The notes: generated by a model from the letters alone, not told the origin. Shown: positions 1 through 11,565, counted from the stretch's first letter. The stretch is DNA of 64,000 bases from Hemicordylus capensis (GCF_027244095.1 NC_069657.1:441591563-441655562), one strand, 5' to 3'. Made by a program: numbers and translations.

Positions 1-850
1 GGCCCAGCTCCCTTGTCTGCCCCCCACCCCCAGCTCAGCAGGCAAGCAGTCTCTCCTTACCGAGCGCCGAGGGCTTGGGGCAGCAGCCTGGCGCAGCAGA
101 GAACGGCGGCGACGGCGGCGGCGTGGAGCATCCCCGGGCCAGGCAGAGAAGGAGAGCTCCGGCGGCGGCGGATCCCGGGTGGGGCCGAAGTCATCAGGAG
201 CGGCTCGGGCTGGGGCGCTGCGCTGGTGTGTGCGGGGGGTGGGACGAGGCGAGGGGGCTTCTAGCGCCTCCCGCAGACACGCACGCGCCGGGGGGCGCTC
301 CTTGGCGAGGAGTAGAGCGCAGCCACAGCAGCAGGAGAAGCCCCTCACTGCGCAGCAGCCTCGGCGGCGGCGGTTCGCCTCAAAGATCCTCCCGTGCCAT
401 CATCATCATCATCATGCCACACACACACACACACACACGAGAGACGCAGTTACCTCACGCTGCCCCACGTAGCGCAGCCCGGCCAGGCTCCCCCGCCCCT
501 GCCTCCCATTTTGCGCTGCGGACCCCCGCCAGGACCCGCCACCCCACCCCGCACTCCCCACTCCAGCTCAGGGGCGGCGGCTGCAGCTGAGTGGCGATTC
601 GGACTCTGGTGGCGCGCGACGACCCTGGACTGCGCGCAGCAGCCTCCGCTCCCTCCCCCGGCTCCGGACGGAGCAAAGCCGCGGCGCGGTCTGCACGCGC
701 TGCACGGCGCTCATGGCACCTGGGCGCTCTCTGCGCCAACCAACCGAGCCGCGCGCCCCCTCACCTGGGTGCCCGGGAACGGAGCGCCGCACGCTCCCCA
801 CACAGAGCAGGGCGCGCACACACCGCACGGCCAGCCACGCTCCAGTCAGT
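1..850. promoter_or_regulatory. CpG island with probable non-coding first exon (minus strand) of the gene to the left
   Basis: The block is very GC- and CpG-rich, with CGG runs and a short (CAT)n/(CA)n stretch near 398-440. On the minus strand a good splice donor (CTCG followed by GTAAGG) lies with its exon edge at position 61, and a second donor-like GTAACT lies near 450-456. That fits a 5' untranslated first exon of a minus-strand gene whose body is left of the window. In mammals LSM10 and then STK40 lie on this side of OSCP1 in the same orientation, so one of them is the best guess. No LSM10 or STK40 coding sequence is present here, so the identity is inference. Long open frames across the island are a by-product of its GC content. 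Confidence 0.5.
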
Positions 851-1007
851 GGCCGGGAATAACAACAGTCTTCGTTGTTGTTGTGGAGTACCTGGCTGTG
901 GAAAATTACTCAGCACATTTTGTCCCCCTTCTTTTTTTGGAGAGGGGGTGCATTTGGGGGAGAGACGTAGGAGAGGCCGTTTTAAAAAGTGTGGGTGCAC
1001 ACAGGAT

Positions 1008-1190
1008 CTCCAGTTGTTGCTGGACTACAGTTCCCATCATCCCCAGCAGAATTAAGCACAGCCGTGCCTGGGGGGGCTGCCCAACTCCGGTCCCCTCCCC
1101 CCTGCAGACGGACTACAATAACTCTCACCATCCATCCTCAGCCACGGCCATAGTTAGGGATGGTGGCAGCTGCAGTACAACACCTGCAGG
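1008..1190. mobile_element. Foldback miniature element with ACTACA-TCCCA arms, probably two nested copies
   Basis: The segment has a left arm reading TTGCTGGACTACAGTTCCC and a diverged inverse arm ending near 1190. A second left-arm copy (GGACTACAATAACTCTC) starts near 1110. The same arms recur at about 18235, 30842, 39522, 39790, 41723 and 57645, so this is a dispersed non-autonomous family. Superfamily not proven; the inverted arms suggest a DNA transposon. Confidence 0.5.
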
Positions 1191-1328
1191 AGGGCCAAAG
1201 AATTCTGTGCAGCCCAGCTCACAACTATACCATAAAGCCCTTGGCTCGTCCCCCCCCACGTTTCCAAGGGGCCCCCCAATACCTGCTGCCTGTGCCATTT
1301 GGGGCAGGCGCTCTTGGGGGTGCCAAGT

Positions 1329-1450
1329 ATGGACGTAGCTAGGGGAGAGGGGGGCTGTGCTCACCCCTCCCTCTGGCGGCCCCTCAGAGTGAGGGAGATA
1401 ATGCAGAAAATGTGGAGGGGTGGAGCTGGGGGCCCCGGATTCTTTGAACC
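1329..1450 (-). mobile_element. hAT-type MITE fragment, family with CAGGGGTGTAGCTA ends
   Basis: Read on the minus strand, this matches the elements at 2292-2464 and 7786-7967: the GTAGCTA-containing end, the run of CCCTCAGAGTGAGGGAGATAA and the GGTTCAAAGAATCC segment all recur. The inner end abuts a CR1 3' fragment near 1450, so only part of the element remains and no target duplication can be scored. Confidence 0.5.
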
Positions 1451-1892
1451 ATGGTATGGACTGTGGAGAAAGTGGATAGAGAGAAAATCTTCTCCCTCTC
1501 ACATAACACTAGAACCAGAGCTCACTCCATGAAATTGATTGCCAGGAAATTTAGGAACAACACATGGAGGCACTTTTTCACACAACGCATCATCGTGTGC
1601 AATTCTGTGCCACAAGATGTGGTGACAGCCAACAACCTGGATGGCTTTAAGAGGGGTTTGGATAACTTCATGGAGGAAAGGTCTATCAACATAGTCAGAG
1701 GGCTATAGGCCACCTCCAGCCTCAGAGGCAGGATGCCTCTGAGTACCAGTTGTAGGGGAGTAACAGCAGCAGAGAGGGCATGCCCTCAACTCCTGCCTGT
1801 GGCTTCCAGCGGTGTCTGGTGGGCCACTGTGTGAAATAGGATGCTGGACTAGATGGGCCTTGGGCCTGATCCAGCCGGGCTGTCCTTACATT
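1450..1892 (+). mobile_element. CR1 LINE, 5'-truncated 3' end
   Basis: The translation carries the CR1 ORF2 C-terminus (SLSHNTRTRAHSMKLI, then LPQDVVTANNLDGFKRGLD with small changes) followed by the CR1 3' untranslated motif GGACTAGATGGGCCTTGG. The same sequence is found on the other strand in the longer copy at 47944-50008. It is an old fragment with no 5' part. Confidence 0.85.
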
Positions 1893-2291
1893 AACTCTTT
1901 CGCTGTGCCGCCTGTGCGTTGGGAGACAAGGCAGAATCAGAATCATTTTATTTATGGCCATAAGCCAAACAAGGGAGACAAGGCAGTCACAGCTTTGTTC
2001 CCCCCCCCCTTCATGATGGACGTCAAGCAAAATGGGGAGTGAGGGAAAGAGGGGACACCTTGCACCTAGCAGCAGCTCGTTTCAGCCTGCCTTCTTCTAC
2101 CAACATCAGTTTTAAGAAGGCTACAAGCTGTCAGCTTTGGGGCTTCAATAGCATGCCCAGCTTCCTTCCCACCTCTCCCCATTGTTTTGTTTAACACTCA
2201 GGATGAAGAAGAGGTTTGGAAAACTCAAAAGCTTGTTTGCCGGTTTGTGATATTTAATTTAATTTGCATTGGACCTAATATAAAGGCCTTA

Positions 2292-2464
2292 CAGGAGGGT
2301 AGCTATAATTGAGCAGATGGGTTCAAAGAACCCAGGGCACCCCACCCAGCTCCTGAGGGGTCCCCAGCTCCACTCCTCCCTATTTTCTTCATTATCTCCC
2401 TCACTCCAAGGGGCTGCTGGGAAGAGGAGTGAACATGGGGTCCCTCTCCCCAGGTAGACTCCTG
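2292..2464. mobile_element. hAT-type MITE with 8-bp target duplication
   Basis: The element begins CAGGAGGGTAGCTATA, ends with the inverse-related AGACTCCTG, and is flanked by AGGCCTTA (2284-2291) and AGACCTTA (2465-2472), a 7 of 8 match. Internal sequence matches the copy at 7786-7967. An 8-bp duplication and CAG-type ends are standard for hAT elements. There is no room for a transposase. Confidence 0.75.
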
Positions 2465-3061
2465 AGACCTTAGTTACCCTACTTTGGACTTTGACATGAG
2501 TTGTGTTATTGGAAGCACTAAGGAGGCCCGAGTTGTCTAAGAAGGAGAGGAAATGCTATCCTGGAACCAGCACCTCATCTTGGGGAAGATCCCCCTTCTC
2601 CCACTTAGTTTGGCTCTGTCATTTATTTTTTTTTAAAAATCCTCTGAGTGACTCACACAATTTACATTCATGTAAGTGTCATAGCAACCATTGCATACGC
2701 TGTCTGCACTTGCACATTGGTCCCTCCGTTATAAAACAATGTCAGAACAAATTCAGTGAACCCACAATCATGTGCACTGACCCAGGATGAAATTAACTGG
2801 TCAGACCAAGGACAGTTCCTTAGATTTGACAAGGAATAACAAGTATCATCCTCAAATTACCGTAGTGACTACATTCAGCAAAGTAAGTTTTAGAAAAAGG
2901 AAAGGAGACCCATCAACACCCAACAAGAGGCTGCCACATCATGGAATTTGACAAAACTAAATAAACAATCTACAAAAATTCCTCTGGGGGAAATGTCAAA
3001 TCATGATGACTTTACCACATTAAACTTGGTTGTGTAGCTGGTACATGCATCAATGCTACAT
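2465..3061. other. Intergenic stretch, nothing recognised
   Basis: AT-rich sequence without a gene, RNA gene or repeat that I can name. The 95-residue open frame at 2503-2790 has no recognisable motif or conserved composition. Confidence 0.4.
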
Positions 3062-3145
3062 CTTATTTATGTATTTTTCAATGTAAACGCTTTGAGAACT
3101 TTGGTTGAAGAGCGGTATATAAATATCCTTACTACTACTACAGGC
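3062..3145 (+). mobile_element. 3' tail of a LINE or SINE
   Basis: The segment carries the tail motif CGCTTTGAGAACTTTGG followed by AGCGGTATATAAA and a short (TAC)n run, typical of the shared 3' ends of L2-type LINEs and the SINEs they mobilise. The body is missing. Confidence 0.5.
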
Positions 3146-3189
3146 TGGTGCTGCAGTACATCAATGCTGCAGCTGCTGTGCATATTGAT

Positions 3190-3640
3190 TGCTACACACC
3201 CTAGCAATTAGCTGGTTATCATCTTTAAAGCCCGTAACAGTTTGGGCCCTGGATACCTGAAGGATCGCCTACTCCCAAATGTTTCCCCCATTTGACAAGA
3301 ACATCAGAGGCTACTCTGTTCCATGTGCCGGTATTGTGAGAGGCTCAATTGTCATGCACGTGAGACAGGGCCTTCTTCGTCACTGCCCCCAAGCTTTGGA
3401 ATGCCCTCCAACTGACAACTGCTTCTCAGCCTCTCTCACTTTAAAAGGCAACTGAAGACCTGGATGTTTGGTTAGGTCTTTGCCCTCTAGGGGGTGCTGT
3501 TTTCCTACTAGTGCTGCTTTGTGAGCTGTAACTTACTGTTTTATTGTTGTGTGTTATTGATTTTATCATTGTTTTACTATTTCTAATATAGACCACCTAG
3601 AGATTTTGTATGAAAGGCAGGATATAAATATAACAATACA
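3190..3640 (+). mobile_element. L2-clade LINE, 3' end
   Basis: The segment begins in the ORF2 C-terminal region (AAAGCCCGTAACAGTTTGGG then GGATACCTGA, the equivalent of KALNGLGPGYL) and ends with the L2 3' tail ACCACCTAGAGATTTTG and GCAGGATATAAATA. It is diverged and non-coding. Confidence 0.75.
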
Positions 3641-3739
3641 TTATTCATATCAATCACTCCCTGTTCTTAACATTGGAGCGCTAGGATTCTGTGACTGGTT
3701 AACCGAGACAAAGATTTGACCACTGTTTTGATACACTAT

Positions 3740-4038
3740 GGTGCTTTCCAGATTACACAGTACAACAGGAGTAAAATGCTCCAATTTAGCAGTATCATAT
3801 TGAAAACGACCCCCAGAATCTCAAACTCCTACAATGGGAAAATACAGCTATTTGTCTGTAATGGACTTACAACACTGTAGAACTATAACACAAACATAAA
3901 ATCCAAATGAAGGCATTTGAAATGTGAACGGCACCTTGCTGTCAGTGCAGAGACTGCAGTGTTACAACACAGGAAGTACGGAAGCACACTTAGCAGATCC
4001 ATAGTGACACTGTTGCAGGTTTTAATCTGGAAAGCACC
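3740..4038. mobile_element. MITE with perfect 16-bp terminal inverted repeats
   Basis: GGTGCTTTCCAGATTA at 3740-3755 is matched exactly in inverse at 4023-4038, bounding 299 bp with no coding capacity. I could not find a convincing target duplication, so the superfamily is open. Confidence 0.65.
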
Positions 4039-4324
4039 CAGGTAAACCCCATGTAAAATTCTAGGGACAATTCTGCAAGATGGCTGCCATCAAACAGAAG
4101 TCCCAGAAACATGGGGGGGGGGTTGCATATGAAAAAAGTTTTAAAGAAAAACTTTGTCTTTTTTAAAAAAACTTTAAAATTTATCTAGGGTTTCTTAAAG
4201 GAGAGACTCCTGCTGACCACGATGCTACTGTGGACAAATACATTGTTAGGCTTAGTGCAGGTATGTGTCTTGGGCTGTCTAGAAACTGAGACACAAGGGG
4301 TGACAGAAACTTAGCAGGAGGTGA

Positions 4325-7190
4325 CTAGAAATGGGGTGACTAGAAACGTAATAGCTATTTCTCCTTCCAGCTGGACTGCCAGCTCTTTGACCTTGGAGAG
4401 CAGTGCCCATCACCCACAAAACTTCGCCTTGTTACTTTATAATGCCAAGTTGGTCCAAAGTAAATCTGAGATCATTCATGACTTGATTGTGGGTGAGGGA
4501 GCCAACCTGGTATGCATTATGGAGACCTGGTCGGGAGAGGCTAGTGGTCCAGTCTGGTCCCAGTTTCTCCTGGTGGAATACTCTGTGGTGGAGCAGGTGA
4601 GAGGATGTGGGTGGGGAGGTGGTGTGGCTGCAAGAATACCATCTACAAGAATACCATCTAGCATACCAGCATCCCTGTCGGGCAATTGGCCTAAAATGAA
4701 TGTGTGTACCTAAGCCTAGCAAGGACAGACTGGGACTTCTGCTGGTGTATTGATCACCCTGCTGCCCAACAGAATCCCTGAGCTAATGGACCTGGTTGTC
4801 CGGAGCGGCTCAGGGGTTCATAGTGGCTGGCCATGACACCTGAGTGGTCTCAGGAATGACACATGATGCTGGTCACATACTCGATTTGGTCTTTTGCTCT
4901 AATCAGGGTGGTGTTCCATGGGTGGGGACTCCTATTATTTATTTATTTGTTTGTTTATCAATCATATTTCTATACCACCTGATATGTACATCTCTAGGCG
5001 GTGTACGAAATTTAAAAGTTACAAAATAAAATACATGACTACATGGTTTGGAAATTGCTTACTGCTTGGCTCTGACATTCTCCTTTTGATCCTTTGTCTA
5101 CTTCACACTTTGTCTGCTGATATACAGCTCTAGATTAGGCTGACAGGTTTACAACAGCCAGCCACAGAGAAAGCCCGGTTATTGGTCGCCACCAAATGAG
5201 CCAGTGGCATCTGGAACCGGACATCTCCAGAAGATCATAATAGGCAGAAGGGTTTATGACAAAGGAGGCGTTCTCTTAAATAGCCTGGACCTAAGCCATT
5301 AAGGGCTTTATAGGTAAAAACCAGCACTTTGTATTTTGCCCGGAAACATATCGGCAGCCAGTACAGTTCTTTCAAAACTGATGTTATGTAGTCCCTTTGT
5401 GTTGTCCCAGAGACCAATCTGCCTGCCGTATTCTGTACCAATTGTAGTTTCCAGACTATGTATAAAGGCAGCCCCATGTAGAGCACATTACAGTCATCAA
5501 GTCTGGAGGTTACCAGCATATGTACCACTGTTTTAAGGTCATTCGCCTCTAGTAGTGGACATAGCTGACATATCAGCCAAAGCTGATAAAAAGCACTCCT
5601 GGCCACCACCTCATTTCCTCATTGTCATGGATGGACAACCATCCGGTTAAAGTAGGATTTGCAGCCACAACCCACCTCTGCAGGGATGAGGGCGCATTAG
5701 GCTAGTCCACCTGAGAAGGTTATTGGATCCAATAGGACTCCAAGAAGCCTTGGAAGGGTTTTGAGTTGGCTCTGCCAATGATTCTGTAGATCATGATTCT
5801 GTAGATCAAATATGGAATAACAAACTCACTAGAGTAGTTGACACAATTGCTCCTAAGCACCCTCTCCGACCTGCTTTAAAATTAGCACTGTGTTATTCGG
5901 AAGAATTACAGGAGCTGAAGTGGCAAGGTATATGACCAAAGTGCAAGGGGAGAAAGACTCAAAATGAATCTAGTAGATCACAACACAGAGCACATTTGAA
6001 GATCTATGCTCTGGCAATATGGGTGACACAAAAGCGGTTCTGCGGTTCTTTTCCACCCACATTGCTACCGCAAGTTCACGTCCAACAGAGTTATCTATGG
6101 TTGTGAGAGGGCTAGTAGGTGCCCCTTCCCCCTTGAACTCGAATTTTGAAACTTTGATCATCCTCTGTGATGTTTTAAATGACTTTTTTTGCAGATAAAA
6201 TCTCTTATGTTCAAGCTGAACTGGATTTCACATTTATTGCAGAGTTTACTAGAGGAGTGTCCAGCAACTCCTCTTATGGGACTAGATCGGATCACTTTCA
6301 GTTTGTGACTACTGAGGATGGACAAGCTGCTTAGGACTGTACATCCTACCACCTGTTCTCTTGACACTTGCCCAACTTGGCTCATTTCATTTGCCAATCA
6401 GAGGGTCTGGTACATATTATAAATGCTCTCTGAGGGAGGGCAGGATGCCTCCTTGCCTTAAGGAGGCTAATGTTAGACCTTACTTGAAAGAATCTGCACT
6501 GTATTCCTCAGAGTTAGCCAATTATAGATCTGTCTCAAATCTAACATGGTTGGGCAGGGTGATTGAGAGGGTGGTGGTCTCTCAGTTCCAGGCATCTTTG
6601 GAGGAAACAAGTTATCTAGACCCATTTCAAACTGGCTTGCAGGTGGGCTATGGGGCTGAGACTGCCTTGGTCGGCGTGATGGATGATCTCAGATTGGGTA
6701 TTGACAGAGGGAATATGACTCTGTTGATCCTTTTGGATCTCTCAGCAGCTTTCGATGGCATCAACCATGGTATCCTTCTAGGTTGCCTGAGGGAGTTGGG
6801 ATTGGGTGGTTCTATTTTACAGTGGTTCTGCTCCTACCTCTCTGGCAGATTCCAGATGATGCCGCTTGGAGACTATTGCTCTGCAAAGCGGGAATTAATG
6901 TATGGAGTTCCACAAGGTTCCATACTGTCTCTAATTTTTTTAAACATCTACATGAAACCACTGGAAGAGATCATGAGGAGGCTTGTTGCAGTGTGTTATC
7001 AATATGCTGATGACACCCAAATCTTTTTCTCCTTATCATCTTCCTCAGGTAATGGCATAACTTCCCTTAATGCCTGCCTGGAGGCAGTAATGGGCTGGAT
7101 GAGGAATAACAAACTGAAATTGAAGCCAAATAAGAAGGAGGTAGACTGTGTGGGGTCAGAACTTGAGAGATGGTTTAGATGGCGTTACAC
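4325..7190 (+). mobile_element. L2-clade LINE copy (endonuclease and reverse transcriptase parts), split by an antisense L2 fragment
   Basis: Residues from 4321 to 4713 resemble the N-terminal endonuclease (LYNAKLVQSKSEIIHDLIV followed by an ETW motif). From 6361 to about 7140 a continuous frame carries reverse-transcriptase motifs: LLDLSAAFDGINHGIL, YGVPQGSILS and the catalytic YQYADDTQ. An antisense L2 3' end sits inside, around 4932-5690. The sense copy has in-frame interruptions outside the 6361-7215 frame and no 3' tail, so it is not active. It is a DNA record of an old insertion, not a host gene. Confidence 0.8.
4932..5690 (-). mobile_element. L2-clade LINE 3' end, antisense insertion in another L2
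   Basis: Read on the minus strand, it encodes the ORF2 C-terminus (SRLDDCNVLYMGLP, LYWLPICFRAKYKVL, YKALNGLGPGYLRERL) and ends in the tail ATACCACC inverse plus an (AAAT)/(AAAC) run at 4932-4962. The right edge near 5690 is approximate. Confidence 0.8.
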
Positions 7191-7785
7191 TCCCCCAGAA
7201 AGAACAAGTACATAGCTTGGAAGTGCTCCCGAATCCAAAACTCTCTCTGATCTTTCAACTTAAGGCAACAGCCAGGGGCACTTTTTATCAGCTTTGGCTA
7301 ATATGTCAGCTATGGTAATTTCTGGAGGGAAATGAGTGACCTTAAAACAGTGGTGCATACGCAGGTAACTGTTGCTAGCATTGCTTTTCTGGGGGCTCCC
7401 AGACTTTCTTTTTTCCTGAGACCACGGGTGTGTGGTTCTCACTTTTAATATGCTCAGGAGTCTCATGGCATCATGAGCTCTCCCTTTGTTAGTACACGGG
7501 GACCAGTAACTTAGCAGGCAGTGGGACAGTTACCCCCAGATTTAGCAGCTGCCAAAGCCAAATTGAAAGGGAACTAGCCTCGTGCCTTTCCATATGTTTG
7601 GGAATGCCTAAGTAGACTCCAGAGTTAACTCGCAAAAGTTAGCTTTTCGTTCAAGGTCTCTCTCTCTCTGCACAAAGATTGACCCCCTCTTGGTCTACCT
7701 CCCCTCCATAGATGCCTCAAATGAGCTAAAAAACCAATTTCCTCAGCAGGGAAGTCAGATAAGGCTCTGTAATGCAACTCCCTTC
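7191..7785. other. Intergenic stretch, nothing firm
   Basis: No gene or nameable repeat. The region just downstream of the L2 frame has no CDS-like features; short open frames here are random. Confidence 0.35.
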
Positions 7786-7967
7786 CAGGGGTGTAGCTAT
7801 AATTGAGCAGATGCGTTCAAAGAGCCCAGGCCCCCAGCTCCTGAGGGCCCCACCCCCAGCTCCCTATTCTCCATCCCCCCCCTATTATCTTCTTTATCTC
7901 CTTCACTCTGAGGGGCCCCCAGGGATAGGGGCAAACACAGGCCCCCTCTCCCCTAACTATACCTCTG
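7786..7967. mobile_element. hAT-type MITE with perfect 8-bp target duplication
   Basis: The ends are CAGGGGTGTAGCTA and the inverse of CAGAGGTATAGTTA. CTCCCTTC occurs immediately on both sides (7778-7785 and 7968-7975), an exact 8-bp duplication. At 182 bp it has no transposase. The same family occurs at 2292-2464 and 1329-1450. Confidence 0.85.
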
Positions 7968-7975
7968 CTCCCTTC

Positions 7976-9034
7976 CTATCAGAAGAAAGCTAAGTGGACG
8001 ATAGAAACTCAGAGGTGTACTCATTAAAATACTGGTTAGTTTACTAGGTTCTTCCAACCTAAGTGATACTGTGTTTACACATCCAGTCACTCCATTTCCA
8101 TAACAGGGTACACTTGACCTATTCAAAGCATTGTGTTGTAATGCAGCTGCAACACAGCAAACACAGACAATGGAACCTTTTGAGATTTCCTGTAACTACC
8201 CTATTCAACAAAGATGAGCAACTGGAATGTTGCCTCAGGACACATTTTGAGCTATAATTGCCCCTGGTTCCTTCCGCCTGTGTGCTCCATTTGGATCTCA
8301 GTGCATGCACGTCACCCCTTGGACTCAACCAAAATCTGGGCGCTAGATCTGATACCTGCTATTACACTCGGCCATGTTTTGCTCTGAGTGCCAATCACCC
8401 TTCCAGCCTCCAGATCGGCCTTCTTGCCTGGCCCACTCTGCCCAGCCAACATTGCTCCTACCAAGAATCTGGCTACTCAAGCACAGACACTTTTTGGATC
8501 TACCTGTGCTGCCTAACCCCCTTGGTTTCCTGCTTCTGCCTGCTGCTTCCTGGTCCATAACTGAGGAAATAGGTCCTTCTTTTGCACCAGAGTGACGAGG
8601 GTCCAATCGCCACTAAAGGAAGGACGAGGTTATATGATCATCACTGCACCCCGTTGGGTCTCCCTATCCCTGCTCCTTTTCTTAAATCCAAAAACCTGTT
8701 TCTCTCAAGCCTCCTTTCTCTAGCCAGCCTGAAAGTTATTTAAATTCAAATATTAAGCTAAATTTCCTCTTTGCCATTATCTGGCTAATCTTGTAATGCA
8801 TTTTTAGTAGCAATATAGCTTTAATTGACTCTCTTACTCCATTGTACCCCTTACCATCAAATAAAATCTTGTTTGTTTTTGTACTTTAATCTCTCTCTCA
8901 GTTCATTTTCCTGCAACCAAAGCTTTGCACAGAAATTATTCTGACGTGGAACTGCTCCACCCCAGCTTGCTAATTTCCCACACAAAGCCCAAACTCAATT
9001 TTGGGGTGTTCACCAATCACCCCAGGGCAGTTCC
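7976..9034. other. Unresolved intergenic stretch, vaguely LTR-like
   Basis: No gene recognised. The 8650-9000 part has a pyrimidine-rich run, an AATAAA and a T-rich stretch reminiscent of an LTR end, but I could not find paired LTRs, a primer-binding site or a target duplication. An old solo LTR is only a possibility. The 8258-8560 open frame has no recognisable domain. Confidence 0.25.
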
Positions 9035-9600
9035 ATTAACATAACCTCCAGGCTTGATTACTGTAATGCACCATATGTGGGGCTGCCTTTGTACGTGGTC
9101 CGGAAACTACAGTTGGTGCAGAATGCAGCAGCCAGACTGGTCTCTGGGATAACCCAAAGAGACCATATAACACCGATCTTAAAAGAACTGCACCAGCTGC
9201 TGCTATGTTTTGGCACGAAATAGAAAGTGATGGTTATTACCTATAAAGCCCTTAATGGCTTGGGTCCAGGGTATTTAAGAGAGTGCCTCATTTGTCATTA
9301 ACTCTCCCGCCAATTAAGATCATTTGCGGAGGTCCAATTAGGGCTACCACCAGCTTGTTTGGTGGCTACTCATGACCGTGCCTTCACTGTGGTTGCCCCG
9401 GGGCTCTGAAATGCACTCCCTATATTAAAATCAGAGTTTCTCCATCTCAGGCTGTTTTTAGAAAGCCCCTTATTTTTTCAGGCTTTTAATTAATTGTAAT
9501 TGGTTTTATATCATAATTGTTTTAATCATTTTATCCTGTTTTTATATTTGTTGTATTTTAATTTATGTACATCACCTTTCTCCTTTCTGGTTTACAGTGG
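9035..9600 (+). mobile_element. L2-clade LINE, 3' end
   Basis: ORF2 C-terminal sequence is readable (LDYCNAPYVGLPLYVVRKL, then YKALNGLGPGYL) followed by an AT-rich 3' region with a TGTACATCACC tail motif. It matches the copies at 17715 and 4932. Confidence 0.85.
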
Positions 9601-10302
9601 TACCCAAAGGAAAGGAAGGAGGGCAGAGTAAAAGATAATCTCCACTGTCTACCCTTATAGAAAAATATCGGGATAGTAAAACAACAATATCCCTTCACCT
9701 CTCAGACCCCTCAGGGCCATGGCACACTGCCCACAGAGTGACAGGGAAACCTGGCAGCTAGAGTTGAGCCAGGAGGAGGGATTCAGGCTTATAGGGCAGG
9801 GCACATGTGTCACCCAGTCCCACTCTCACCCCCAATGGGGACCTTTAGGAGTTTCCCCTTTGCAGCATAGAGTTACGAGGGGAAGGAATTGACTTACAAG
9901 GATGCACTTTATCCAAATCACATTATTTCCCCTTTATCTTCCCTTGCCTAAACCAGTGACATTTTCCCAGATCCCTGCTTTTCTGTATATTAAGGGAAAA
10001 CATGGGGAGTGGGTGGTTTCCTGTGTGAATGTGAGGCTTTAGGATGCTGACCCAGCTGTAGTGGTCTCTTCTTCTTTCTCCTCTTCTTCTTCTTCCTCCT
10101 ACTTCTTCCAGCAAAAAATGTTGCTCAAATCATATTAAAATCACTCTGGATTGACACATGGACATAAGAACCACGTTGCTGATCGAGCCATCTTGATCCA
10201 TCTAAGTTTGCCATTCCGTTTTCCAAGCAGCAGAGGGCTCTTGTAGTAGTGAGCACAAATTGTCCCCTTTGCTAAGCAGCATCTGTCCTGGTTTGCATTG
10301 CC
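9601..10302. other. Intergenic stretch with a polypyrimidine run
   Basis: Nothing gene-like. A (CTT)n-like pyrimidine tract lies at about 10062-10110. Confidence 0.4.
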
Positions 10303-10565
10303 TGCTGTAAGATATTACAGTGTGATTTAATATCACATGAACATGGTGTTGTAAGATATTCCCGAGGGGATGGGGCCCATACCTGAGGAGCAGAGCATCT
10401 GCTTTGCATGTAGAAGGTTCTAGGTTCAGTCCCTGGCAGCATCTTCAGGTAGGGCTGGGAAAGACTCCTGCCTGCCACCTTGGAGAGCTGCTGCCAGGCA
10501 GTGTAAACAAGACTGAGCTCAATGCACCAATGGCCTGACTCTATAAGGCAACTTCCTAGGTTCCT
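10303..10565 (+). mobile_element. SINE with tRNA-like head sharing the 3' body of the 5S-derived SINE
   Basis: A tRNA-like promoter segment is visible: GCATCTGCTTTGCATG and a B-box-like GGTTCAGTCCC. It is followed by the body ACTCCTGCCTGCCACCTTGG through ACCAATGGCCTGACTC. The body is the same as that of the 5S-headed SINEs at 13198, 32668, 44328 and 53660. The first 45 bases (GTAAGATATTCCCGAGGGG) resemble the mid-part of the 5S-headed version, so this copy looks mosaic. Confidence 0.75.
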
Positions 10566-11565
10566 GTGATAATCGCTTTGAAATACCTTTTTAAAAATTA
10601 TGAGTTGCCTTGCTGCTGCTGTTTTGTTTTTCTTGTTCATTAACTCTTTGTTGTCTGCACTGCATCAGACGAATACAGCTACCACTCTGGTAGCTTTCCT
10701 TGCCAGCCCACGGCATTTGGCTGCTTGGAGCTGAGCATCAAGCGGCACCCCTCCCTCTCCCCTCTCTCTTTCCTCTCTGACACCTGTCTCCCCCCCCCCC
10801 GCCCAGTTCCTAACTTCTTTCCAATGTCTCCCTAGCCTTCCTTTTTTAAAAACTGAGAAGGCAAGAGGGAAAGCCTACTTTCTTCTTCTTCAGGCCATCC
10901 ATGGGCAGTGGGCTTGCTGGGTGGGCTGCTCTGCTGCCCCTGAGAACTAGCCACACGCTGCCATTTGCAAGGGCCTCGTCCCAGATTTCTGAGAAGCCAA
11001 GAAGTTGTGATTACCAGCAAAAGGCCTAAGCCATGGAGCCAGGAGCAGTTCTGCACAGACATGGGTAGTTCAGGCTGCGACCTCATTCTCACTGCATCGC
11101 AGGAGCCCAGCCCAACTAGGCCTAGCCCTTTGTCCAGTTTGCAGCAGGGAACAGCCTTCCCTGCGCCTGGTACCTGGAGGGATACTCTGAACCCGCAAGT
11201 GTCCTTTGGAAGTCATGGCTAGTTTCACTCTTGACTATCTAAGCTAGGGTTCTGGTCATTGTCCAAAATAAAGATCCTCCATCCTCCTCCAAGCTAGTGG
11301 CCAGGTCTGCATCAGCGATCTGTTTTGTGAAGGGCTTGTTTTTGTCTGCCCTTGCTCTATGACCAATTTCATTGCGTGACCCCCCAGGTGCTGGGACTTG
11401 GGTGGGATGAAAGGTTCTCTCTCCCCATTTTCTCCAGATCATGCATCACTTTTTATAAACCTTTATACAGTATCAAAAAAGGACCTTCATTTGGTTGGAT
11501 CCCCACCCACCCCCGCCACTAAACGGAAAACGCCAAACTCCTCAGCAGATGCGGCAACCTTTAGA
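10566..11565. other. Intergenic stretch, nothing recognised
   Basis: Contains polypyrimidine and poly-C runs near 10745-10805. Short open frames on both strands lack recognisable domains or supporting splice structure. Confidence 0.35.

Noticed and set aside
394-1338. 314-residue open frame through the left CpG island
   Set aside because: Low-complexity Pro/Ala/His composition and it runs into the ACTACA foldback element; GC-driven, no domain.
6361-7215. 284-residue frame as a host gene
   Set aside because: Reverse-transcriptase motifs with YADD place it in an L2 LINE.
8258-8606. Overlapping open frames on both strands
   Set aside because: No domain, no splice context, composition random.
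7976-9034. Solo LTR of an old retrovirus-like element
   Set aside because: Only general LTR-like composition; no paired ends or target duplication found, so not called.
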